DNA of 64,000 nucleotides. Origin: Cymodocea nodosa (lineage: Eukaryota; Streptophyta; Magnoliopsida; Alismatales; Cymodoceaceae). Shown here piece after piece: positions 11,847 to 24,100 of the stretch. The DNA lies in assembly GCA_036874045.1 (NCBI GenBank), contig CM072339.1:14081501-14145500 (forward strand), in the 5' to 3' direction. The notes under the pieces are model-generated. The model made no database searches. It was given only the letters and a program-made list of their open reading frames with translations, and was not told the origin of the DNA. Both the position numbers and the translations under genes were made by a program. The stretch's first letter is position 1; each line of letters begins with the position of its first letter.

Positions 11847-12856
11847 GGATCTGTTAGTATATGATGTAAAATTCTAACGTAAATGAAAATGAAAATTTTA
11901 ACGGAAAGGAAATGAAAAATTTATAACAGAAATGAAAAAGAAAATTCTGAGAGGGGTTTAGTGTAGGACAGAAAATTTTGATGAAAATTGTGACAAAAGT
12001 TTATTACAACTAATATTCGAAAAATACAAATACATGAAGGGGTAATATCCTAATATTATTATTTTAATTTCAAAATTATTTTCATCTATATTCCTATTTC
12101 ATCTATGTGAAGGGGTAATATCCTAATATTATTATATGGAAACTGATCAAAACATATCTAAAAACAAATAGTATTGCTGAAAACTCTGATTAAACAAAAC
12201 TATTATGTATGGATGTTGGAATACTGAGCGTTCGGATGCAGCGGTAGCGGCAACGGCGGTGGATGCGAGCGACAGCAGCCGATGCGGCGGCAGCGACCGT
12301 GATCCACGACTATGATGGTTATGAGCGTTAGCGATGGTTGCGAGCTTCGGATGCGGCAGCAGCGACGGATGTGGGGGCAACGACCGTGAGTGACGACTAC
12401 GACGGTTGCGAGCGGTCGCGACGAATGTGATGGTTGCGAGCTTCGAATGTGACGGCATCGGCAGATGTAGGGGTAGCGACCGTGAGTAACGACTGCGACG
12501 GTTGCGAGCGTGAGCAGCGTGAGTGACGACTACGAGTGTGAAGAGGGGGTGACGAGTGATGGATGCGGGCGACGACCGTGAGCGACGACGGATGCAGGCA
12601 ACGAAAGACCGTTAAGAGGGAGATTGAAAAATTTTTGGACTTAGGAAGTCGAAAATGACGAAAATGTAAAGGTAAATTTACATATTTATATGTCGATAAA
12701 TTTATAATTTTTTTTTCATTTAATATTATACACACTAATAATTTTTTTATAAAATTCAATAATTTTAATTTCCGTCAACTGAATTTCATTAGATACTAAC
12801 CTCTCTTGACAATTTTACTTTTTATCACCTGAATTACATCAGTCACTAACCCCCTC
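11847..12856. mobile_element. Non-autonomous Harbinger-like element next to the gene
   Basis: The left end reads GGATCTGTTAGTATATGATG after a TTA. The right end, read on the minus strand, is GAGGGGGTTAGTGACTGATG. Inside each end the module repeats once more (AGGGGTTTAGTGTAGGACAG on the left, GAGAGGTTAGTATCTAATG on the right). No transposase is present; the middle holds a GC-rich minisatellite. The right flank reads GGTA rather than TTA, so the target duplication is not clean. The element ends about 18 bases before the first in-frame ATG of the CCCH gene, so promoter or 5' UTR sequence may lie inside it. Confidence 0.65.
12225..12610. repeat. GC-rich minisatellite within the Harbinger-like element
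   Basis: Degenerate repeats of GCAGCGACCGTGAGTGACGA and GACTACGACGGTTGCGAGC give a sharp GC-rich island inside an AT-rich element. Both strands show long low-complexity open frames rich in Arg, His, Ser and Pro, which are artefacts of the repeat. Confidence 0.85.
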
Positions 12857-12991
12857 GGTAGATTGAAATTCAATATGCGCTCGCCCGCCGTCAAAGATCG
12901 TAGCCGAACTGATTTATTTATACAGGCAGAAAGCCAGCCACTAATTCCCAATTCTCCTCCCCATCCCTGCTGGTGTCAAAACGTTCCAAAG

Positions 12992-15900
12992 ATGGATCCT
13001 CGTCGTCGCCACTTACATCACTACCGGCCACCGTCACCTTCCTTCCTCTCCTCTTCCATCATGACCACATCCCGCAGATACAACAACGCCCCTCCTCCTC
13101 CACCACTTGCCCCTCGCTTCATCGATCCCTACTACTTCCACCGTTCCCACCCAATCGCTCATCCTTTCTCCTCTCCTCGGCCTCATCACCGCCCTGACCA
13201 ACACCAGAACAACCTCTGTCTGTCTTCTTCTCCCGATCATGCCCGCCGCAAATACCTCCTCGAGGCGGCGGAGATGGAGGACCGGAGACGGGTCGAGAGA
13301 TTGCTCTATGATTCCAGTGTGAAAGAAGAAGAAAGGGATAGGTTGCATTTCATCAATCATTCCCAGATCGTCCCCAATCCCAGGGTTTCCAACCGCATCG
13401 CCTTCCCTGGTGGTCTTCAGGACGGGGCGGCTTCCATGGCGCCTCATCGAGGTGGAATGATGGTCAGGGGAAACCCAGGGGATCTTGCTATCGTTGGTGA
13501 TCATGTCGATGATGGCAGTTTTAGGGTTAGGGTTCCTCCCTCGGATCTTCAACGCGGACTTCCTGGAAGGTACGAAGAGGGGATGGAGTCTCGGCATGTG
13601 ATATTGGAGAGCGGAGGTGACGTTATTGGGAGGAAGAGAACTAGGAGGGAGGAGGAAGTTGTTTATTCGGATGCCGTTTTTTTGGAGGAAAGTCATGACT
13701 TGAGAGGACGGAGGAAGGCGGGGTTCTGGGGCGGTCGCCGTGGTGGCTCTCGCCATCAAGACATGCCTTTTGAACGGGAGCCATCCGAAGCATCCTCTCA
13801 CGGTCATGCCCCTTTCCAGACTCAACATCCGGCGGGATTCGTGTTCGGCAGAAATCAACATCCAGTTGATGATTCTAGGGATTCGGAGAAAAGCAGGTTC
13901 TTATTCAACGTGGAAAGTAGCCATGATTTGCCGGGTGATCATCAATCTGCAGGGAAAGGAAAGAGGGTTTTGTTTGGGAATGAAAATACCCAAGAAGTTG
14001 GTGGTGGTAGAAAACCCAGCGTTCTTAGCAGAATCCAGCATTCACAGCCTGTTTGGAATAGGTTAGAGGAACAGAGGCACGTGCCATTATCATCGTCTGT
14101 ACATTCTGATACAGCTGTACAGAGCAATCCACCTGAACTTAAGGTTGGATACAAATCTAATGTTTTGGTACCTAAGGTTATCTTACCTTCCTCACTATCA
14201 GGTGATTTGCAGAATACTGATGGAAGAAATGGTAAGGAAAGAAATCCCAAGATAAAATTGGCAATTGGGGAAGATATCAACAGGAAGGCATCTATTGCTA
14301 CCACTGCTGCTGCTACCGAAACAGTAGAGTCACACAAAAGTACTATGAAGGAGATCCCTGTTTATGTGAGACCACAAGCAAATAAAAAATCTGAGGGAAG
14401 GGTCATTAAACTTAACAGATCAAAAAAAACTCTTATTGTTGGAACCTCGGACTCCAGTAATGCTACACTGAAGTCTAATGAGAAAGCCTTGGTATCTGGC
14501 ATCAGCATTGGCATTTCAAAAGATCAACGAAAGAATAAACTGAAGGAGAGCTTTGATAAGATTAAAATGAAAGAAGGTTCTGTTTCCTGTATACCAAATC
14601 CTGTCAAGAAGGTTACAACTGTTGCTTCCCCCAAATTGGAAGTGCAAAAGGGTGCCTGTGATGCCCATGCCCTGAGTTGCTCTGATGGTGAAAAACATTC
14701 ACTTGTCACCTCTAAGGAGAAAGTAGTAAGCAAACCAACAGATTTGCATTGCCATGTTGTAAAATCTTCTGATGGAAATGCTACTGTTGAAGGTGTCTGC
14801 ACAGATTTAAATACTTCATCATCAATAGATCCCCCTACAGATTCAACGTTTGAAAATGTATTTTCTCCTGTTAGTGCCGCCATGGTGAAGTCAGGTGAGA
14901 ATGCTAAGAATATAAATGATTCTGTTCTTGCTAATAATGGAAAGACTACTGAAACAGATTTTTTAGAATATGAAAGAACTAACAATTCTTTGGTCTCCCA
15001 TAAAGTGGATTTAACAAATTCTGATGGTAATATTTGTGACCTAGAGACATTCAAGAAGGTACAGACTGAGAACACATTAGATGCCCCTGGAGCAACACTT
15101 GCTCCAAAGGATATGAAAGAAGTAAGTTCATGGAAGGTATTAACTTCTCCAAGCACTTGTATTTCAGATACACAAACAGAAGTTACCCCAGTGCATCATC
15201 TTAAGGAAGAAGTTTGGAAGGACACTTTGTTTTCCCCTGACACACACCAACTAAAATTTGGTCAAACCATTGAACCAGTAAATATAGACAGGGAGGAGGT
15301 GCAAGAAGAGCTGCGAGAAAAGGGCATGATAGATTGTAACAGAGAAAATGCCTCAGACAGAAATTCCAATGAGAAAGCTTCCCAAGAGAGAGTATCGCTT
15401 CCATGTTCTGCAGTTTCCAGAAAGAATACCAGAGAAGTAAAGGCTGAGCTTGAAGAGCCAGTTGTTACCACAATGACTACCCCAGTAAGTCCCATTAACA
15501 AAGTTACCACTGCAGAGTCATTGTTAATAAGAGAAACTGATGAAGTTTTGGCACCAATCACTTCAGCTCCAATATTGAATCTATCTTTCAGTAATAATAA
15601 GGTCAAAGAGAATTTGTTTTCACTTGGCTCTCCCACAATTAGTAATGAAAATGTTGGCAGTTCAACAAAAACACAAAGGAATAGGAAGCAAAAGAGTAAG
15701 GAAAAAACTAGCAATCCCATGGTTCTATCGAGTCTTGGTTCTACACATGAACTTTGCAAGACATTAGGGTCCAGTGATCTTACCAAGGATCTCACTTCCA
15801 CATTTTCAAAAGAAGCACAAGTGCTGCCAACTAAAAAGAAGAGAAGAAAGAAGAGGAAGTATTGCAATCCTCCTGTACCACCATTGCCAAGTTTGAATCA

Positions 15901-18101
15901 AACCAAAGAAAATTGCATTATCATCAGCTACATGAGTGATGACAAGTTTTCTTTATCTTCTGGAAAGTCTTGTAAGAAACCTAATCAGTTGGAGAAAGTC
16001 ATTCCTAGCAGTGACCCCAAATGTTTGGAAAATGCACAGAATCTGCTAGCATTATCAAGTCCATGTGAGGATCTAGATGAGTCCAAACTCTCAGGGAAAA
16101 CAAGTTTAAGGTTTGTTAGCAACAACATTTCAATGGAAAAGAACATAGCGGAATTGACTATGGAGGAAAATCTCTTCTGCCCAAAAGTAATAGTATCTAT
16201 AGACAACAATCTCTTCTGCCCAACTATTGAGGATGTTAGAAACTGCATATCACCCAAGCATTGTAGCAAGGAAAATCTCATATTCCATCAGGATGATGTC
16301 AGGGATGGTAAATCCCACTCTGGAGGTTTTCTACCAGGACCAGGTGATAGTGAACAGCTTGCTGGTGGAGTTGCGCTTGCTAAATCCTTTCATGATGGTG
16401 GTGCTGCGACCAATATGGTGGGGTCTTCTAGCATAAAAGCTGGTGAAGATATGGAGAATTTAGCTGTTAATAATTTGGTAGAGAAACCAGTACATGTACA
16501 TGACATTAGTAGTAGGGAAAGAGAGATTGAACAAGATATACTAGTTCCATCAAATTCATGTACAAAACCAGAAGTTCCTATAGTTGATATGGGAAGCATT
16601 ATTACAAATGCTAACATGGAAATTGTGCATGCAGGGGAAGAAGGCAAAAAAAATCAGCAAGTACCAATCCTTTTGACTTCAGAAACCCAGGTTTCTGTTG
16701 ATGATGTCCCTGTCACTGTTGAAAGTAAATGTAATCATCTAAATTTGCTGCTGCAGGGTGGCTCCACACTTTCTAATAGTTCAGAGCTTGAAAAAGCAGG
16801 TTTGCTGTGTTCATCTACATCTGATTGTAATAGTACATTGACAAAGCATTCTTTGGGTACACAAGTTCCCCAACTAGATTCACAAAAACCAGATGAAAAT
16901 GTTCCAGAAGTAATGTACCCTGTACAGATATACCAGCAAAATGATATCTTCTGTGGTAATAATCTTACTAATGGAGAAGATTCTTATAAAGGATCTTTAA
17001 AAAGTCCAATCAAGCGTTCTGCCTCAGAACCTCAACTGGGGTTAGAATTGGATAAAACATCCAATAATGATCGTTTGTTTCATGAGGGCAAAATGTCACA
17101 ATTATTACCGGAAAGAAAAATACACTTCAATTGTTCTAATATTTTAGCAAAAAGAACATCAACTGTTGTGAAGGATTGTAATAACTATTTACTACCTCCT
17201 GTACTCCCTCATCGGGCTAGTTTTGCTGCAAAGCCACAGGCAAACTTGACTTCTAGCCAAAATGGGAGACACAGAACATGGTGCCGAACAAATTCTTCTT
17301 GTGCTTCCTCACAATCAACTAGACAGCAGTTTCAACTGAAACATGCTAATTTGAGTTCTTTTCAGAGGCACTTACCCAGGAAAATTGGGAAGCAACAGGG
17401 CTCATATGTTCGTAAGGGTAATAGCCTCATAAGAAAATCTAGCACAGCTGCCCCGCTTCAACAATCTAATGATCTGGGTGCCATATTTCAGGCTGATAGA
17501 AATGTGACAAGTAATTCAACTACCTCTGTGAATAAGATTGAAAATGTCAATGATATGACCTGTTCTACATTTGGAGGGATAAGCCCTAATATTGAGAGAC
17601 CCAGGACACCACCTGTAGCTCCTAGTTCCAAGCAAATGAGCTGCACCTCTGATCCTCTTACTTTCATTCATCCAGGATTACTTTACCCTTCTCAAGAAGT
17701 TGATTCAGAAGTTCAAACTCTTTCTGCTAAGAGCAGGAATTTTGGCTTGGGAAGCCCAGAGCATCATAGTTTCCCAAGTACTGAAGAAAACAAAAAGTAC
17801 ACTTCTAAACCAATGGTATATGTAAAGCACAGGTCCAACCAGTTAGTTGCCACAACTGAGATTGAGACTGGAAATTTGTCTTCTCATTTGACTGAGAGAG
17901 ATTGTGCAGTTTCTTCTTCATTATCTGATGCTTATTTCACAAGGAAGAAGAGCCAGCTAGTTCGTGATACCACTTTGTTGAATAGGCATCTCAAGCAAGT
18001 AGATCTTACTGATAATTCAAAACCGGAAAGCCAAAATATTTCTAAAACTTCAATACTAGAAGAAAAGCACAGAGTTCCATGTAAAAGAAAGTCAGGGAAA
18101 G
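12992..18101 (+). CDS. C3H7: C3H7 exon 1 (N-terminal 1,703 residues)
   Basis: One open frame with no stops. It starts with a Pro/His/Ser/Arg-rich segment (MDPRRRHLHHYRPPSP), followed by a charged helix-like piece (ARRKYLLEAAEMEDRRRVER). The rest is a long Ser/Thr/Lys-rich region with no recognised fold, probably disordered. The basic cluster KKKRRKKRK is near residue 947. The donor after CAGGGAAAG is GTTTGT at 18102, leaving phase 1. Without splicing, the frame would run 27 more codons to a stop at 18182. The open frame continues upstream to 12863, with an alternative ATG at 12875. Confidence 0.88.
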
Positions 18102-21100
18102 GTTTGTGTCTTTATGCTTTTCTTTCTAAAAATTTCTTGCTTGTTTGTATAGGTTGTCCATTGATTCTTAGATCTAGTGGGTAAAATGGATCGACATGTC
18201 AGGTTCAGATTCAACTCATTTACAATTTGACTTGTTTATGGTCAACTCTAACTAAGCATGCATACATTTAATGTTACCCACAGGTGGCCATTATCCAACC
18301 CAAATTGAGCAAGGTAATAGCTGACCCAATTATAAGTTGGGTTTATTGACAATTAATTGTCAATATGTTGGGTCAGTTACCAAAATTATAAGTCAGTTAT
18401 CTATTTTGTTCTTTTATCCACTTTTTTCATAATAATATTATAGATTTGTGTATAATTGTGTTTGAAGGGGGATTGATTCATATGATAAAGATTAAGTTGA
18501 ATTCATTGTGGTTTATGTAATTACCAATTACTAGTTGGTATCACCACATGCAACTAAGAAGTTAGCCAATTATTTGTTGGATTTGTTAATACAATGAATT
18601 CTATTATTTTGTCAGGTTATATAATATCTATTTGGATTTGACCTGCATGTTCTAATATAGGTCCTAATATTTAGTCATTGAGACAACCCTAATATGACTT
18701 GTTTATTAAATGAATTTACTTATTAGTGTGTTTAATCAATTAACCTAGTTAAATAGGTTAGCGTGTGACTTATTTAATGTTTAATAAATTAGTGGTTTTT
18801 GGTAAAAAATTGATTAATCATATAAATTTAAATAAAAATTAAACTTAAAATATTAAAATACATATCCATAACAACTAGAGAGGTACAAGCTTATAAAAAG
18901 GAATGCTAAGAAAATTATCAATGAAATTAAAAATCAAGTCTATAAGGAATTATATGATGGTTTGAACATAAAAAAAGAAGAAAATAGAAAATATAAATTA
19001 GTTAAGGCTAGAGAAAGAAAATTTAGAGATTTGACTCAAGTAAAGCGTATCAAGGATGAAGATGGTGGAACTTTAGTTAAATAAAATGAAAGAAAAGATA
19101 AATAGTTTAAGTATTTTAGTAAACTTTTTGATGAATTTACCATAGAAAACTCTTACATGCAAAATTTGGTTGGTAGTGCAAAGACTATAGATTATAGTTA
19201 TTTTAGAAGAATTAGTAGTTTGGTGGTAAAAAAAGCCATTAAGAAAATGCAATATGGGAAAATTATTGGATTAGATGTTATTCCTATTGAAGAGTGGAAG
19301 TGCATGAATGAAGTAGTACAAAGGATATAAACTATAATTATAAACTACAATTAACAAAGTTTTTGTATATAACTTTAAAGACAAAGAAGATGTCATAGGA
19401 ATGGAGAAATAATTCTTTAATATTTATATTTAAGAATAAGGGAGACATACAAAATTGTAATTATTGGGGTATTAAGTTAATAAGTTATATCATGAAATTA
19501 TAGGAAAAGTTAATTGAGCAAAGACTAAGGTATGCAACTAAAATCATAGAAAATCAATTTGGGTTTATGTTCAGCAGGTCAATAATGAAAGCTATTCATT
19601 TACTTAGATGATTAATAGATAATTTTAGAGTTTAAAAAAAAATCTCCACATGGTTTTCATTGATTTAGAGAAAATTTATTATAAAGTATTTAGAAACCTA
19701 TTGTGGAAGGTGTTAGAAAACATGTATAAAAGTGTAGTTACCAGTGTTAAAACTATAAAAGGAGAAACTAGGGAATTTTTAATATACATTGGTTTACACT
19801 AATGTTTTCTCTAAGTTTGTACTTTGTTTTAATTATGGATGAAATAACTAAGGAAATCCAAGGACAAATACCTTGGTATGTGTTATTTATTGAGGTGTAG
19901 TCTTGCTTGATAAAAGTAAGGCATAAATTAGTTTTAAATTAGAATTATCAAAATTTACTTTATAGTTTAAAGGATTTAGATTGAATAGGTCAAAAATTGA
20001 ATATATAAAGTGTAGGTTTAACAAAAATAGAAATAATGATGAAATATACAATTAGATGGCTATGAGATTTAGGAAAGCAAGACTTTTAAATACTTAGGAT
20101 CTATAAAAGCAGCAATGAAAAAATTGTAGAGGATGTTATTAATGAGATTAAGCTAGGGTAGATGAAGTGGAGAAATGCTTTTGAAGTATTAGGTGATAGG
20201 AGGATATCCTTAAAATTAAAAAGAAAATTTTATGAAACTATTATTTGTCTAATTATGCTTTATGGTTTAGAATGCTAGGTTGTAAAATGTGAATATGTGC
20301 AAAACTTAGTGTTGTTGAGATGCAAATGTTTAAATGGATAAGTGGTTTAATATTATAAGGGATAAGTTAAAAAATGATTTTATTAGGAATATAGTAGGAG
20401 TTGCGCCAATTTTATATTTTAGAGAAAATTGGTTTAAATATTTTGGTCATATCTTTCGGTGGTCAAAGAATACATCAATTAGGAGGAGGGGATTAATTAG
20501 TGTTGAATAAAATTAACAGAAGTAGGGGAAGGTTTAAAATCACTCAGGCATTGTGAAAAAAGATTTAAATTTATGGAATTTTACTGAAGATTTAACCATT
20601 GATAGTAATATATGGAAGAAAATAATTCATGTGACCAATCTCACATAGTGGGATTATGGCATGGGTTGTTTTCCTTTGGCTTTTGCTTCAAGAGTTTCTG
20701 CTGAAATTGTTGTTTGAGAGCAGAATAAAGTATCAATTATCTTTGCTTCTGTTTCCCTGAGAGTCAAATGCTTTGGAAAAGCCTATTGCCATTGGCTGTT
20801 CAAAAGTTTCTAGCATTCCAGAACATAGCCAAGTTTCAGTTTAAGTTCAAGTGGAAGGGAAATTTTCCAAAGGCAAAGAAGTGTTTTCTTCAGCTGATCC
20901 ATTGGATTTTCTGGGCATTGTGGGCTGTGGCATTATAGGAACCTGATTGTTTTTAAGGTGGTTACCTGGTGTTTTTAAGTCATAGCTGAGTTGGCAAATA
21001 CTCTATGGGATTTTTATGAAGTTTTGTAATCTCTTAGTGCTTATTGTATTTTTTTATTTTCTTAGTTTACTGTTATGGTAAACCCTTTCCTTTTCCTATT

Positions 21101-24100
21101 TTTGACGCAAGTATCTAATTTATTTTTTGATTAATGAGTTTCACCTTTCTTCATTTAAAAATTCCTTTTGTGACTGCCCTCAAGAAGGTTAGGTTTGCAC
21201 CATACATCTTTGTGCATGCTTTTCCCCAGCTTATTATAATGATCCTATACCCATTTATTGCATGAGTTATTCATATTGTGATCCTTATTTTTGGTTATTA
21301 TCCTAGACAAACTCTATTTTCTTCTTCAATATATTGCAGTTAGAAAGTTCTCGGCAGTTTGGAGACTAGATAATGGTCTGAACACACCAGGTAAAGTAAT
21401 TCACACTATAAATAACATATTGCCATGCATCTTCCCATGGAAAAGGGCAATGTATTGGAGGCCATCAGCAAATAATATTTCCAGAACACGCACCATAGCA
21501 TTGATCAGGTTTACCAGATGATTAAAAATTCTATATATTCCTTTTGTTTTCTTATTATTTTTGTTTATGTGAATCATCTTCCTATGCATGGGATGCTTAT
21601 GAATTGTGTATGCTACTTTGAATTCAGTAAAAAGTTGCAACTCTCTAGAAAGAGAGATACTTTGTATACAGTTTCAAAAGGTGGATTTTCTCTTCGGAAG
21701 TCTGGTGTTTTAAGTATTGGAAGGTCTAATTTGACTTGGTCAAAATCTATTGAGAGGCGCTCAAAGAAGGTTAATGAGGTTAGCTCATCCAAGAATGACT
21801 TTATACTTATAAGCTCAAGCTTAATTTTTCCTTTGTTGCTAAATAATATTCCTTTCACAAATAGCAAAATTCAAAATTATTTATTAGCTTTATCACATCT
21901 AGGTTGTTTGGCTTGACAAAATTCAATTAGGTTGCTCAGTTTGGAAGTTATCACATCTAGATTGCCAACATCGTATACTTTCCATTGCCAACATCTCGGT
22001 GTTGTTTGAGACATCTATGTTTGGCAAATGGTCATCTAGTAGAGATCCAGTTTGTTGGGAAGATTGAATATACAATAGCTTGAATGGAGTGCCACCATCC
22101 ATGTTTTTTCTAATAAAATCCCTTCATACCCAGACAACAAACCTCAAATTTGAAGGGCTTGGGCTCCCATTCAATGTTTAATGCTCACCATAAGGCGGAC
22201 ACTAGAGAAGGAATTTTAGTATGGATCATACCTATCAGCTCCCACGAAGATGCAATTAAGGCTTGCCATCATAGAGTTTGCTTGGAAGTTGGACAAAGTG
22301 AAGGACTCATTGCCAATCAACAGTTTCACCCATTCCAACTCACAAATGATATCATTGTATTTGTGCATCTCAGCTGTCAGTCCTGTGTTCCATAGCCTAT
22401 CTGATGTGAATCTGGTGATATTGAAGTCCCTTCCCACTACCAACTGTTGATAATGGTGCTGTCCCACTTTACGAAGGTCATCTCAAAGCTCATGATGGAG
22501 ACTTTAATCACACAGCCCGTAAACACTGAGGATGCACCACTACATGTTTGAATTCTTGTCTTTCAGACTCATGCAGATGGCAAATGTCAATATTTACTGA
22601 TCCACCAATACCAATGGAGTCTAATATTGTTACAATGCCTTAAGTGGCCCCAGCTGTATTTTTCACACAAGCTTTCAAATCTATTACCTGAAATTGCTTT
22701 GACATGCAACAATCCATATTGTTGAGTTTCATTTCTTGAAGATACATTGTTGTTGGTTTGAATTTTATAATCATGGACTAAACCATTTTTGTTTGCTTAC
22801 TTGGCCCAGCCTTTCTTATATTACTTAAAATTCAGTCTTCATTGCTGATAAATTTTACCCCTTGACAATGCTAGAGCTGTCATTGCCCCTCTTTGAGGGC
22901 CTTCTAGCAGTCAAACAAGTTTATAGTGAAGCTACATGTTGTCACTATCCACATGTTGCTTATTATATGCTACCGTTACTATGCTACAACTACCATTCTT
23001 GCATGCCTTGTACCTATTACTACTATCCAATTCTGTTTTAAGTTATTTCTTTGTTTGTAGTTGTATTTGGTGTTGTTATAAGCTTGTTGCTCTAGCTTGA
23101 GGCAAAGTCTTAAAGTTATTAGGATTATTGTCTTAATAATGAGGTCATGGTGCTATATCAGAATTCATGTATCTTAAATGCAATTAGTCCATTATGTAAC
23201 CTCTATTTATGGAGGTTTAGTAATAGTCAATGAGAACATCTTCTACCTCTCTCATTGTGACAATTCAAGCATTTGCTGTGACACTTTGATGTTTAGTGTT
23301 CAGATTAGGCCATTCTACGTGAAAAATTCAAGCACATAGGTGCAGGCATTTGGGAGCCCATGCCAGACTAGTCATTTGATGACAAATCTTGATTGTTTGA
23401 AGAATTTGAATTTGAACCTTCAAATGGAGGGGTCATGTGATGTGCCATATATGCACGGAAACCTTAAGAGATAAGCTAATGGAATATTGATTTTGATGAA
23501 TTCCAAATGTGTCTTAATGGTGGAAAACCCACAATTTTCCAAGGTTTTGCAATAGACTCAATGATTGCATCCTTTGAAAGTTTCATTTGATTAATAGCTC
23601 AAATGTGGGTAAAATGTGACATGTGAGTACTTATTGGAAAGAAGACTTAAAGAGGAAGATTGAAAGCATGAGAATGCTCTATTGATGTAACATTTGAAAG
23701 ATATTCATTTGAGAAGATAGATGCTGTTCTTAGCATTAATATCTTAGGATCGTGTCAACCCCTCTCACCTAAAGATGAAGGGAGAGGGTTCTACCACTTG
23801 GAAATGTAAGGAACATGTTTTAGTAAGTGTGAATGGCTTTGTGAGCTTGAGGATTGACTTGTGGTGCCCAGACATTATAAGTTTATGGGCCATTTTTGAA
23901 GTCGGATATGCACAAGGTCTAGTCAATTGTGCTAGTCCTTCATAATTCCATTTAGCAATAAAGAGAGTTACATTATTTTTCTTGCCAAATTTGTGTTCCC
24001 ACATGTCATTTAAGGAGAGGAGAGGTTGAGTGCATACGCCCTACTCTTTTTACATGTCATCCCTCACTTCCCTTTCAGAAAGTGTACTCCTACATCTTTA

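Noticed and set aside
12147-12759. Minus-strand open frames of 103 and 120 residues rich in His, Arg, Ser and Pro
   Set aside because: They are produced by the GC-rich minisatellite; no domain, and composition follows the repeat unit.
13034-13861. A 275-residue minus-strand open frame
   Set aside because: It lies opposite exon 1 of the CCCH gene, has no recognisable domain and is explained by the GC-rich coding sequence on the other strand.
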